DNA of 64,000 nucleotides from Marinobacter shengliensis (GTDB lineage: Bacteria; Pseudomonadota; Gammaproteobacteria; Pseudomonadales; Oleiphilaceae): positions 186,001 to 250,000 of the forward strand of contig NZ_PXNO01000019.1 of NCBI RefSeq assembly GCF_003007715.1. Reading direction: 5' to 3'. A program made the translations under genes and the position numbers. The notes beneath the pieces are model-generated. The model made no database searches and had not been told where the DNA came from. It saw only the letters and a program-made list of their open reading frames with translations. Within the stretch, counting starts at the first letter, position 1; each line of letters begins with the position of its first letter. This document shows positions 35,735 to 44,990 of the stretch, piece after piece.

Positions 35735-36595
35735 ATGACGCTTCGCTCCCTGAAACAAATCATTCCCGCCCTGGGCACCTCTGATGGCGCCGGCGTAAAA
35801 ATCAAACGCTCACTGGGTCAAAGCCAGGCCATTCGCATGGACCCTTTCCTGATGCTGGATGAGTTTGGCTCCGACCAGCCCCAGGACTATATCGCCGGCT
35901 TCCCTGCACACCCGCACCGGGGCTTCGAGACGGTCACCTACATGATCGAAGGGCACATGCTGCACGAAGACCACCTGGGCAACCGTGGCAACCTTCGTAA
36001 TGGTGGCGTGCAATGGATGACCGCCGGCCGGGGCATCGTGCATTCTGAAATGCCGCAACAGGAATCCGGTGTCATGCGCGGCTTCCAGTTGTGGCTGAAC
36101 CTGCCGGCAGCCGAGAAAATGAAGCCAGCCGGCTACCGGGATATTCAGCCCGAAGACATCCCAGTGTTCAATCAGCCCGGAGCCTCCGTAAAGCTGATTG
36201 CCGGCGAGATGAACGTCAGCGGCGTGCAGGTATCCGGTGCCGTGACCGGCGGTACTACCGAACCGCTATACGCCGACATTCATCTTGAGCCCAATGCCCA
36301 GCTTTCGCTGCCCGTGGCACCGCCCCTGAACGCCATGCTGTACCTCTACGAGGGCAACGCGAGCCTGGTGACTGGTGAGGCACAAACCCAACTTCGGCTA
36401 TCCGCCGCCAACCTGCTGGATGACGGCGATGAGATCCTGCTGGCGGCTGGCCCATCCGGTGCCCGGCTGCTGTTGATTGCAGGCCGCCCGATAGGTGAGC
36501 CGATTGTTCAGTACGGGCCGTTCGTGATGAATACCCGTGAGGAAATCGAGCAGGCACTGAGGGATTACCAGACCGGGCGCTTAACCGCCGCCTGA
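35735..36595 (+). CDS. Pirin family protein (cupin)
   Basis: A 286-residue bicupin. The metal-binding pattern FPAHPHRGFETVTYMIEG with the later GGVQWMTAGRGIVHSEMPQ is diagnostic for pirins, some of which have quercetinase activity. The second cupin domain (PVAPPLNAMLYLYEG) is less conserved. GAGAGGAGG lies just before the ATG. It stands alone, converging with phosphoribulokinase with a three-base gap. No partner indicates a substrate. Confidence 0.92.
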   Translation: MTLRSLKQIIPALGTSDGAGVKIKRSLGQSQAIRMDPFLMLDEFGSDQPQDYIAGFPAHPHRGFETVTYMIEGHMLHEDHLGNRGNLRNGGVQWMTAGRGIVHSEMPQQESGVMRGFQLWLNLPAAEKMKPAGYRDIQPEDIPVFNQPGASVKLIAGEMNVSGVQVSGAVTGGTTEPLYADIHLEPNAQLSLPVAPPLNAMLYLYEGNASLVTGEAQTQLRLSAANLLDDGDEILLAAGPSGARLLLIAGRPIGEPIVQYGPFVMNTREEIEQALRDYQTGRLTAA

Positions 36596-36598
36596 ACA

Positions 36599-37465
36599 TC
36601 AGGCGAAGGTTCGGCCCGCCATCAGGCGTTGGATCATGGGGCGGATGATCAGCTCCATGGCCAACGCCATCTTTGGCCCCGGAATCACCAGCGTGTCGTG
36701 GCGTGACAGCGTGCTCTGGGGAATGGCCTGCAACAGCCAGGAAAAGTCCACCTCGTTGGAGTCGCGAAAGTGGATCACCACCATGCTTTCATCTTCACTG
36801 GGCACATCCCGGGCGATGAAGGGGTTGGAGGTATCCACCAGCGGTATCCGCTGGAAGTTGATGTGGGTATGGGAAAACTGGGGCACGATATCGTGCACGT
36901 AGTCTTCCATGCGGTTGATGATGGTCTGTACCACGGCCTCCTGACTGTACCCCCGCTGGTTGGTATCCCGATGGATTTTCTGGATCCATTCCAGGTTGAC
37001 AATGGGCACCACGCCGATCAGCAGGTCAACGTACTGGGCAATGTTGAAACTTTCGCTGATCACTCCCCCGTGTAGCCCTTCGTAGAACAGCAGGTCCGTG
37101 TCTGCCGGTAGTGGTCCCCAGGCGGTGAATGTCCCCGGTTTATGACCGGCCTCAACCAGCTGGCGATCTTCATCGTGAACGTACTGGCGGTATCGTCCGT
37201 TGCCAGTATGGCTGTAGTCATAGAACAAGGCTTCGAGACGGTCGATATGATTGGCTTCCAGGGCGAAGTGGTTACGCTCGCCAAACTGCCCCTTGGCCGC
37301 CAGCCTGGCCATCTGCTCCCGGGTGTACCGGTGGAAACTGTCACCACCCACCATGGCGGCGTTCAACTCCTCACTGGCAAACAGCCGCCTGAAAATCTGG
37401 CCGGTGGTGGTCGTGCCGGCCCCGGAGGAGCCGGTCACCGCAATGATAGGGTGGCGTTTGGACAT
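36599..37465 (-). CDS. prkB: Phosphoribulokinase
   Basis: A 288-residue class I phosphoribulokinase: P-loop VTGSSGAGTTTT near residues 10-20, GGDSFHRY, EGLHGGVI and DLLIGVVPIVNLEWIQKIHRD. It phosphorylates ribulose 5-phosphate. ATG at 37465 is used; a TTG three codons earlier is in frame. No RuBisCO or other Calvin-cycle gene lies in the window, and similar orphan genes occur in heterotrophic gammaproteobacteria, so carbon fixation should not be concluded. Symbol given as commonly used for the stand-alone gene. Confidence 0.88.
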   Translation of the reverse strand: MSKRHPIIAVTGSSGAGTTTTGQIFRRLFASEELNAAMVGGDSFHRYTREQMARLAAKGQFGERNHFALEANHIDRLEALFYDYSHTGNGRYRQYVHDEDRQLVEAGHKPGTFTAWGPLPADTDLLFYEGLHGGVISESFNIAQYVDLLIGVVPIVNLEWIQKIHRDTNQRGYSQEAVVQTIINRMEDYVHDIVPQFSHTHINFQRIPLVDTSNPFIARDVPSEDESMVVIHFRDSNEVDFSWLLQAIPQSTLSRHDTLVIPGPKMALAMELIIRPMIQRLMAGRTFA

Positions 37466-37483
37466 AATGAGCAATTTCCCGGA

Positions 37484-40400
37484 TCAGGTCAGGCTGGTAA
37501 GCAAGCGTGGTTTTTCAACAACAAAGCCCTGAGCATAGTCCACACCCAGCTGTCTGAGCATATCCAGAACGTCTCGGGATTCAACCTGGGAGGCAATGAC
37601 TTCCCGGTTCATGTAGTGCGCCATATCCACCATGGATCTCACCATTGCCTGATCAGTCTGGCTCGACACCAGCTGGCTGGTGAAGGCGCTGTCAATCTTG
37701 ATCAGATCCACCGGCAGGGAACGCATGAACTGGAACGAACTGGGGCCACTGCCGAAATTACCCAGGCAGAACCGGCAGCCCAGTTCTTTCATTTCCAGGA
37801 TGAAATCGGCCACCGCCTGCACGTCGCTGATGGCAGACGCCTCGGTCAGCTCAAACCACAGCCGTTCGATGGGCGCGTCTTTTTCACTGAGCTTCTCATA
37901 GATAAATTCCAGCAAGCTCTGATCATTCAACGAATACCCAGACAGGTTGATACACACGCCCCCGACATGTCGGGGGTCCGGTGCCTGGTCCCTCAGCCAG
38001 TCCAGCATATGCCCGACCACCCAGCGGTCCACCGCCTGCATGCGATCATAGCGCTCAGCCATGCGTACAAAATCCTGGCCGGTTATCAGGGCGCCGCTGT
38101 CATCGTACATGCTGATCAGAATCTCATACTGGGCCGTCATCCGGGCCTCGGCATGAAGCGGTATGATCTTCTGGCAGCGCAGCAGCATGCGATCTTCATC
38201 CGGATCCGACAGGCTGGCGACGCGCGCAGCGATCTGCTCCTGGCGGGCCTGGTCATCGGCATCCAGGGTATATTCGGCGATCTTGCCCGGCCCCATTTTC
38301 CGGGCCTGGGATAACGCCTGCTCCGAACTTCTCAGCCAGCGTTCAGCACTCACCAGAGCCGGCAACTCGGCCACCAGGCCAACGTTCGCCGACAACGTAT
38401 ACTGGCGGCCGCCAAAGGCAAACTCTGCCGATTCAATGGCCTCGATCAGGGCCGCGGCCACATCCTGGCCCTGCTCTTCCGCAACCAGCATGGCGAACTC
38501 ATTGCCGGCCAGGCGCGCCACCGGCATGCCATCACCCACATGGCGGCACAACAGCTCTGCCACCTGTTTGAGGGTTTCATCACCAGCCTGGTAGCCAGCG
38601 GTATCATTGAGCAACCGGAAGCCACGCAGGTCCAGATGCAACAGAGTGCGGCTGTCTTCACGACGGGCCAGCTGCTGCTCCAGCATCCGTTCGAACTCCC
38701 GGCGGTTGAGCAAACGGGTCAGCTCGTCATGGGTGGATGCCCAGGACAGCTGGTCATAAACGTTGCGAACCATGCGGTCGATACTTTCATCCACCAGCGG
38801 TCGGTCGTACTGGTTATCAGGCACGATGATGCCCTTGCGCATCTGTCGGGCCAACGCGTCCAGCTCCAGCTCAACCACTCGCATGCCCTGATGATTGACG
38901 AAGACAAATCGGCTAAAGCCCCGGGCAATCCAGACCAGCCGAATATACTGGGGTTCATCAGGCCGGGTCTGGTCCCGCAGCCAGTCCCCGGTACGCAGCT
39001 GCTGTGACCGGTTGATCCAGCGCTGAAGGCTGCGTTGTTCCCGCTCGTTGAGGGTTTGCGGGTCTTTCTCGGCTGGTTTTGCAGGCGGCACTTCGACCAT
39101 CTCAGGGGTTTTGTCGGGCCGGCGAACCAGGAAGTGCTTCAATTCATCGCGAATCTGGGATGACGGCATGTGATTGCTGGATATCGACGCCAGGCCGTCC
39201 TGGATCAGCCGCAAAAGTTCCGGCAGGTTGATACTGCTCTCCGGATCATCGGCAAAGGCCAGCAGCGAATCAATCACCGCCAGGTAGTCCTGCCAGAGCT
39301 GACTGTCTGGCCCCTGGCGAATCCAGGTCAGTGACAACAGGTCCCGCCAGCCGCCTTCCAGCAAACTGACCAGCGCCCGGGGCACCTTTCGGCCGGCGAT
39401 GCGCTGATCAATCGCAGCGCTCACCGCCGCCTTGGACTCAGACACCTTCTGGGCACCCTCGGCCGCTGCCGTTACCCGCTCGACGTTCCGGCGATAGACC
39501 AGATTCTGCCGGTCAATCAAGGTGTCCAGCTCGGTCACTGTCTGTTCAAACACGCCGGTGTCCTGCTCGAAATCCGTGGCAATGCGCTGAACCAGCTCGT
39601 CGACCCGTCGCTGGACCACCGGGTTCAGGCGGCCACCCTTGACCCCCAGCTGGGCCAAACGGTTCATCACGCCGCGGACAGGGCTGTCCTGATCCTCAAA
39701 AAACGCCGGATCCCGCATCACCACCTTGAGCACCGGCACTTCCAGCTGACGCATCCGGGCCTGCACATAGTCACTGAGTTTGGGGCTTTCCACGACACTT
39801 TTGAAAAAGCGATCAACGACATCCAGGGTTTGCTGCTGCTCGTCATCCAGCCGGGCTTCGCCGATTTCCTTGATCTTCTCGACCACCCGCTCTTTCAGCG
39901 GGGCGGCGGATTCTTCCGGGCCCACCGCGCGTACCTGCAACTCCTGCAATTCCCGGTGCAGTTCACCGGTCGACAGTGGGCGCGCATTGGGGGCAAAGTC
40001 CTCCCGGGGACTTTCCCCTCGGGAAACCCGGCTTGCCTGCAGGGTTGTGAGCAGATTACGAACGGTGGAAAACGCCGTCTGGGCGGCCTGGGCGTAGCCG
40101 CGGAATTCACCGGATAACCGGCTTTTGAGGGCTCGGCTTGCGGGCGTGGCGCGGGATTCCTCGGCGGGCTGGGCCGGGCTCTCGGCTGGGGTCTCTTCTG
40201 GCCTGGTGACTGCCGGCGCGGGCGTGGGCTCGTCCTTTGGCGGTGCCTGCTCACTGAGGTATTTGGACAAGTCCAGGTCTGGCAGCACGCCATGACGAAT
40301 AAGAATGTTGTTCAGTTCCCGGTACAGCGGCGCTAGTTGTTTAAGCACGGTTTGCTCAAAGGTCTTCAGGCAGACTTTCTCCACCTCTCTGGTTGCCTTG

Positions 40401-41236
40401 AGCTGTAACAGGGCATGATGGAAGGCCTCACAGACCAGCGCTGGCCCAAGCGGGTTGTGGTGGCCGGTGCGATTGGCGATACCGAGCTTGTCCAGTCGCA
40501 GCTTGAGCTGAAGCAGGTCGCCCCGGTACTGGGTATCGGCCCGGGTGACCATTACCCGGATGGTCAGCCAGTCTTCGAACTCGTTCTTGTCGACCACAGA
40601 CAACTCAGCCCCCGGCACCCCCTTCTGGGCTGGTTTCAGAGGGGATTCCAGAAACCTCGCCATATGGTGCCAAAGAATCCTCTGGCGTGCCTGGAGCTGC
40701 CCTGAGGCGTCCATATACTCGTTGGCCAACTGATCGCTGGGAGCCTTCTGGGCGGCCTTGCGGAGCGCATCGACCATCTGCACGAAACAGGCATCCATCA
40801 GCGGTTCGATGAAACTGGTCACGGTTTTGGCAGACTGATGCAGCACAAACTGCACACGCTCACTCGGCGCCCGCAACGACGACCTGGCCTGATCACCACT
40901 GCTGCCGCAAAGCTGCAGCATGGCATTCAGGGCGTCCGGATTGGAGCGGGTGAAGTTCACCCCCATAGCGCCATCTATGCGCCGCACGGGGCTGACATGC
41001 AATTCATATCGGCGCTGGCCGTCCACACCGCGAAACCGAACCACCAGCTCGGACGGCTGGCTTTGATCGAACACCCGGTCCAGTTTTCGGGAGGTTTCAC
41101 CGGAATAGCGGATGAACAGGCCTTCGGCGCAAAAATCAGCAATCTGGCAGGGCCAGGTATTACCGCCACCTGCGTCGATCTGTGCCGCGAGTTTAATGGG
41201 CTGTCGGGTACTGCTACGACGTTCTCTCGGATCCAT
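37484..41236 (-). CDS. PilZ-DUF1631-GGDEF-EAL protein with degenerate catalytic motifs
   Basis: A 1250-residue cytoplasmic protein. Residues 1 to about 95 look like a PilZ c-di-GMP-binding domain (DPRERRSSTRQPIKL with RxxxR, then DFCAEGLFIRY). About 130-760 match DUF1631, helical and charged. From about 835, a diguanylate cyclase fold (DELTRLLNRREFE) has LAGNEFAML where GGDEF belongs (near 912). From about 1020, an EAL fold has YEIL for EAL, GNFGSG for DDFGTG (near 1162) and ASQVES for AEGVET. Both enzyme domains therefore look inactive. A receptor or scaffold role, as for FimX, is inferred. Confidence 0.88.
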   Translation of the reverse strand: MDPRERRSSTRQPIKLAAQIDAGGGNTWPCQIADFCAEGLFIRYSGETSRKLDRVFDQSQPSELVVRFRGVDGQRRYELHVSPVRRIDGAMGVNFTRSNPDALNAMLQLCGSSGDQARSSLRAPSERVQFVLHQSAKTVTSFIEPLMDACFVQMVDALRKAAQKAPSDQLANEYMDASGQLQARQRILWHHMARFLESPLKPAQKGVPGAELSVVDKNEFEDWLTIRVMVTRADTQYRGDLLQLKLRLDKLGIANRTGHHNPLGPALVCEAFHHALLQLKATREVEKVCLKTFEQTVLKQLAPLYRELNNILIRHGVLPDLDLSKYLSEQAPPKDEPTPAPAVTRPEETPAESPAQPAEESRATPASRALKSRLSGEFRGYAQAAQTAFSTVRNLLTTLQASRVSRGESPREDFAPNARPLSTGELHRELQELQVRAVGPEESAAPLKERVVEKIKEIGEARLDDEQQQTLDVVDRFFKSVVESPKLSDYVQARMRQLEVPVLKVVMRDPAFFEDQDSPVRGVMNRLAQLGVKGGRLNPVVQRRVDELVQRIATDFEQDTGVFEQTVTELDTLIDRQNLVYRRNVERVTAAAEGAQKVSESKAAVSAAIDQRIAGRKVPRALVSLLEGGWRDLLSLTWIRQGPDSQLWQDYLAVIDSLLAFADDPESSINLPELLRLIQDGLASISSNHMPSSQIRDELKHFLVRRPDKTPEMVEVPPAKPAEKDPQTLNEREQRSLQRWINRSQQLRTGDWLRDQTRPDEPQYIRLVWIARGFSRFVFVNHQGMRVVELELDALARQMRKGIIVPDNQYDRPLVDESIDRMVRNVYDQLSWASTHDELTRLLNRREFERMLEQQLARREDSRTLLHLDLRGFRLLNDTAGYQAGDETLKQVAELLCRHVGDGMPVARLAGNEFAMLVAEEQGQDVAAALIEAIESAEFAFGGRQYTLSANVGLVAELPALVSAERWLRSSEQALSQARKMGPGKIAEYTLDADDQARQEQIAARVASLSDPDEDRMLLRCQKIIPLHAEARMTAQYEILISMYDDSGALITGQDFVRMAERYDRMQAVDRWVVGHMLDWLRDQAPDPRHVGGVCINLSGYSLNDQSLLEFIYEKLSEKDAPIERLWFELTEASAISDVQAVADFILEMKELGCRFCLGNFGSGPSSFQFMRSLPVDLIKIDSAFTSQLVSSQTDQAMVRSMVDMAHYMNREVIASQVESRDVLDMLRQLGVDYAQGFVVEKPRLLTSLT

Positions 41237-41429
41237 GAACTACCTGACCAATTGATAAGCCGGCCTGGTCGCCAATGACCGTCGCCCTGGCGAACATCCC
41301 TGAGTTAGTGGCTGTGATCTGCTGTTATGATAAAAAGAGTATAGCCAGCCCCGGAAAACAGCCAGCGAGCCTGTCACGACGAGCACCAGGGCGGAGCCGG
41401 AAAGACCATCAATCACAACGTACGGATAC

Positions 41430-42500
41430 ATGAGACAGCTTAGTCAGATCTATCTTCTTTTGCTACTGTTAACAGGGCTCCAGGGGTGTTCGACCATTGG
41501 CTACTATGGCCAGGCAGTGGGCGGCCATCTTTCACTGATGCTGCGTGGCCAAACCGTTGAATCGGTCGCCCATGACCCACAAACCGACCCGGAGCTGAAA
41601 CGCAAACTGGCCGTTGCACAGTCAGCACGCACGTTCGCCAGGGACACACTTCAGCTGCCGGTAGGCAAGGCTTTTACCAAATACGTGGAACTGGACCAGC
41701 CCTGGGTGGTGGTCAACCTGGTTGCTGTTCCAGAATTCTCCCTCGAGCCTCACCAGTGGTGTTATCCCGTGGTGGGCTGCCAGGCCTACCGAGGCTACTT
41801 CAATCTGGAGCGGGCGCGCAAGGAGCAGGCCCGGTTCAACGCACAGGATTACGACACCTTTATTGGCGCCGTCACCGCCTATTCCACCCTGGGCTGGTTT
41901 AATGACCCGCTCCACACCGGCTTTACCAGCCTGCCGGATGACCGCATGGTGGCGCTGATGTTCCACGAACTGGCCCATCAGGTGGTGTACATCAAGGAAG
42001 ACACCGCGTTTAACGAAAGCTTTGCCACCGCCGTTGAACTGGAAGGTCTGAGGATCTGGCTGGAGCAGCAGGCATCCGAGGCCGGCTTTGAGCGTGCCCT
42101 GCAACGGCTGGAGCACCGTAATCAGACCCTGGACCTGGTCAACAAGACCAGCGCACAACTGCGGCAGCTCTACCAGCAACAGCAGGTGCTGAACACCGAT
42201 GTACTCCGGGAACGTAAAGCAACCCTGATGGAGGAACTGGCCAACGCCTACGCCGAGCTGGCAGAACACTACCCGGAGCCTGGTCCCTTCGGCGCGCCAC
42301 CGGTACGCCTGAACAACGCCAACCTGGCCCTGTTCCAGCAGTACAACCAGCATGTGCCAGCGTTCCGCCAACTGTTGCGAGATCATCGCTACGATTTCGG
42401 GCAGTTCTATGGAGCGGTTGAGGCCCTGTCCAGGGCCACGCAGGAAGAACGAGAGCTCGAGCTCAGTGCGCTGTCACAGAGGTTTGTAGAACACCTTTGA
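41430..42500 (+). CDS. Predicted aminopeptidase lipoprotein (COG4324 type)
   Basis: A 356-residue lipoprotein: signal peptide with lipobox LQGC (Cys20), followed by a metalloprotease-like core, MFHELAHQVVYIKEDTAFNE. HELAHQ is an HExxH zinc motif, and FNESFATAVELEGL provides the downstream Glu. DVLRERKATLMEEL suggests a coiled coil near residue 260. Family members are called predicted aminopeptidases but few are tested. It starts 193 bases from the divergent PilZ gene; nothing else is seen in that gap. Its end overlaps argA by 27 bases. Confidence 0.85.
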   Translation: MRQLSQIYLLLLLLTGLQGCSTIGYYGQAVGGHLSLMLRGQTVESVAHDPQTDPELKRKLAVAQSARTFARDTLQLPVGKAFTKYVELDQPWVVVNLVAVPEFSLEPHQWCYPVVGCQAYRGYFNLERARKEQARFNAQDYDTFIGAVTAYSTLGWFNDPLHTGFTSLPDDRMVALMFHELAHQVVYIKEDTAFNESFATAVELEGLRIWLEQQASEAGFERALQRLEHRNQTLDLVNKTSAQLRQLYQQQQVLNTDVLRERKATLMEELANAYAELAEHYPEPGPFGAPPVRLNNANLALFQQYNQHVPAFRQLLRDHRYDFGQFYGAVEALSRATQEERELELSALSQRFVEHL

Positions 42501-43799
42501 GTTGCGCTGGGTGTTGTAGGAGGCCAGCTTTGGCCCGGGCAAATCCTGCACCGCCGTGGGCAGAAAACCCCGCTCCCGGAACCAGTGCTCGGTCTGGGTG
42601 GTGAGTACGAACAGTTTGCGAATGCCCTGCCCCTTCGCCAGCTTTTCAATCATCGCCAGAATGTCGTCACCACGCCCGGCACGCCGGTAGGAGGGGTCGA
42701 CCGCAAAACAGGACAGTTCACCGGTGCCTTCGTCCGGGTAATGATACAGGGCAGCACAGCCAACGATGGTGCCATCCCGCTCGGCCACGACGAAGCGGTC
42801 CACTTCGGTTTCCAGCATTTCCCGGGAGCGGCGCACCAAAATGCCCTGCTCTTCAAGGGGCTGGATCAACTCCAGAATACCCCCGATGTCTTCCACCCTG
42901 GCCTGGCGGATCTGCTCGTAGTTATCGCCGCTGACCAGGGTACCAGAGCCATCCCGGGTGAACAGTTCCTCGAGCAGTGCGCCATCTTCCACGTAGCTGA
43001 TGATGTGGGCCCGGCGCACGCCTTTCACACAGGCATCACAGGCTGCTTTGAGCAATGCCGCGTCGTGGCCGGTCACCACATTGGTATTGAGGCGCTCCGA
43101 CGCCTGGCGAGCCGACAGTTCCCGAATCAGCGAGCCGTCTTCTTCAAGCAGGCCTTCGTCATCGATGAACACGATCAGTTTTTCTGCCTGCAACGCAGCC
43201 GCTACCTGGCTGCCAACGTCCTCGTAGGACAAGTTGAAGGCATCGCCGGTGGGCGAGTACCCCATGGGCGGCAGTAGAACGATGTGGCCCTGTTCCAGCA
43301 GCTGTTCGATGCCACGGGTATCCACCCGGCGCACTTTCCCGGTGTAGCCGAAATCCACGCCATCCAGCACGCCCACGGGCTTGGCGGTGACATAGTTTCC
43401 ACTGGTGACCCGGATTCTGGCATTGTGCATGGGCGAGTTGACCAGGCCCATGGATAACTGGCTCTCCAGGTAGGCCCGCAATCCGCCAATAGCCTCCATA
43501 ACCAGGGGCAGGTGGTTATCCGGGGTGATGCGCAGGCCACGGGCAAAGGCGGACTCCAGGCCGGCGTCGTCCAGCCGGGACTGAATCTGCGGGCGACCAC
43601 CGAAGGCCACCACCAGGCGCACACCCAGGCTGCTGAGCAAGGCAATATCGTGGATGATATTGATGAAGTTCCGGTGCTCGATGGCATCGCCAGGCATGGT
43701 CAGCACAACGGTTCGGCCGCGATGAGCGTTGATGTACGGAGATGAGTGGCGGAATCCGTGCAGCCATTCGTTCGATTTCAAACCTTTCTCCCCTTCCAT
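42474..43799 (-). CDS. argA: Amino-acid N-acetyltransferase (N-acetylglutamate synthase)
   Basis: First step of arginine synthesis. The 441-residue enzyme has an acetylglutamate-kinase-like domain (WLHGFRHSSPYINAHRG, VRLVVAFGGRPQI, LLPPMGYSPTGDAFNLSYE) and a C-terminal GNAT domain (CFAVDPSYRRAGRGDDIL). ATG at 43799 is used; its A is the last base of the argE stop (TGATG), so the two are coupled. A TTG three codons earlier is in frame. End-product inhibition by arginine is usual for ArgA. Confidence 0.96.
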   Translation of the reverse strand: MEGEKGLKSNEWLHGFRHSSPYINAHRGRTVVLTMPGDAIEHRNFINIIHDIALLSSLGVRLVVAFGGRPQIQSRLDDAGLESAFARGLRITPDNHLPLVMEAIGGLRAYLESQLSMGLVNSPMHNARIRVTSGNYVTAKPVGVLDGVDFGYTGKVRRVDTRGIEQLLEQGHIVLLPPMGYSPTGDAFNLSYEDVGSQVAAALQAEKLIVFIDDEGLLEEDGSLIRELSARQASERLNTNVVTGHDAALLKAACDACVKGVRRAHIISYVEDGALLEELFTRDGSGTLVSGDNYEQIRQARVEDIGGILELIQPLEEQGILVRRSREMLETEVDRFVVAERDGTIVGCAALYHYPDEGTGELSCFAVDPSYRRAGRGDDILAMIEKLAKGQGIRKLFVLTTQTEHWFRERGFLPTAVQDLPGPKLASYNTQRNSKVFYKPL

Positions 43800-44968
43800 C
43801 ACAGACAAAACTGCTTGATCAGCCCGCGCAGAATATCCACGGTTGGTTGTAATTGCGACATCTCGAGAAACTCATCCGGCTGATGGGCCTGGTCGATGGA
43901 ACCAGGCCCCATCACCAGGGTTTCCAGGCCCAGCTTCTGCAACCAGGGCGCCTCGGTGGCGAAGGCAACCGCATGGGCGGTATGGCCGGTCAGCGCTTCA
44001 CAGGCCTTGACCAGGGCGGCGTCGGCCGGCGTTTCGAACGGCGGCACACCATCGAACAAGGGCTCGAAGGTGAGATTCAACTGCCGGCGCTCGGCCAGTG
44101 GCTGCATCCGGTTGAGGATTGCCTGGCGCAGCGTTTCCATGTTCATCCCGGGCAGCGGGCGCAAGTCAAAATGCAGTTCGCACTGGGCGCAGATCCGGTT
44201 CGGGTTGTCGCCCCCGTGAATACAGCCGAGGTTCAGCGTCGGCACCTGCACCTTGAAATTGGGGTTTCGGTATTTCTCCTGCCATTCCGTGCGCAGACTC
44301 AGCAGTTCCCCCAGGGCCTCGTGCATTCCCTCCAGGGCATTACGACCAAGGTCCGGGTTGGAGGAATGGCCGGACTGACCATCAAAGCGCAGCCGCTCCA
44401 TCATGATGCCCTTGTGCATCCGCACCGGCTTGAGATTGGTCGGCTCGCCGATCACCGCGTACCGGGCCTTCGGTTTGCCGGCCTCAGCCAGGGCCCGGGC
44501 GCCGTTCATGGAACTCTCTTCGTCTGCGGTGGCCAGGATGATCAGCGGTTGCTGAAGCGGCTGGTCGACAAAGGCTTTGGCCGCTTCAATGGCCAGCGGA
44601 AAGAAGCCTTTCATATCGCAGGTGCCCAGGCCGTACCAGCGATTGTCCTTTTCGGTCAGCGTGAACGGATCACTTTGCCAGCGCTTGTCATCGAACGGAA
44701 CGGTATCGGTGTGGCCAGACAGCACCAACCCACCCGGACCGCTCCCCAGGATGGCAATCAGGTTGTATTTGCCCGGCATGCCCGGCACTTCCAGGATTTC
44801 CACCGCAAACCCCATGGGCTCCAGCCATTCGGCCAGGGTTCTTACCACCGCCTCGTTGCTGTGGTCCCAGTCTGGCGATGCGCTGCTGATGGAGGGCAGC
44901 GAAATCAGCCGGGTCAGCATGTCCCGGATGTCCGGTACGGTCTGTAACTTGTCAGTGCTGTGCGCCAT
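43799..44968 (-). CDS. argE: Acetylornithine deacetylase
   Basis: M20-family zinc hydrolase, 389 residues from ATG at 44968, where GGAGG lies five bases upstream. LSGHTDTVPFD, GLGTCDMKGFFPLAI and ATADEESSMNGARAL carry the two-metal ligands; a dimerisation domain follows. It removes the acetyl group from N-acetylornithine. The presence of argA and argE together implies the linear arginine pathway can run here. It is translationally coupled to argA. Confidence 0.94.
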   Translation of the reverse strand: MAHSTDKLQTVPDIRDMLTRLISLPSISSASPDWDHSNEAVVRTLAEWLEPMGFAVEILEVPGMPGKYNLIAILGSGPGGLVLSGHTDTVPFDDKRWQSDPFTLTEKDNRWYGLGTCDMKGFFPLAIEAAKAFVDQPLQQPLIILATADEESSMNGARALAEAGKPKARYAVIGEPTNLKPVRMHKGIMMERLRFDGQSGHSSNPDLGRNALEGMHEALGELLSLRTEWQEKYRNPNFKVQVPTLNLGCIHGGDNPNRICAQCELHFDLRPLPGMNMETLRQAILNRMQPLAERRQLNLTFEPLFDGVPPFETPADAALVKACEALTGHTAHAVAFATEAPWLQKLGLETLVMGPGSIDQAHQPDEFLEMSQLQPTVDILRGLIKQFCL

Positions 44969-44990
44969 GGTAGCCTCCCGGCCGTTGATC

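Noticed and set aside
36599..37465. Evidence for CO2 fixation
   Set aside because: Only phosphoribulokinase is present; no RuBisCO or carboxysome gene is nearby.
37142..38314. Plus-strand open frame of 390 codons opposite prkB and the PilZ protein
   Set aside because: Antisense to coding sequence of two recognised proteins.
37484..38800. Active diguanylate cyclase/phosphodiesterase
   Set aside because: GGDEF, EAL, DDFG and AEGVE motifs are all altered at key residues.
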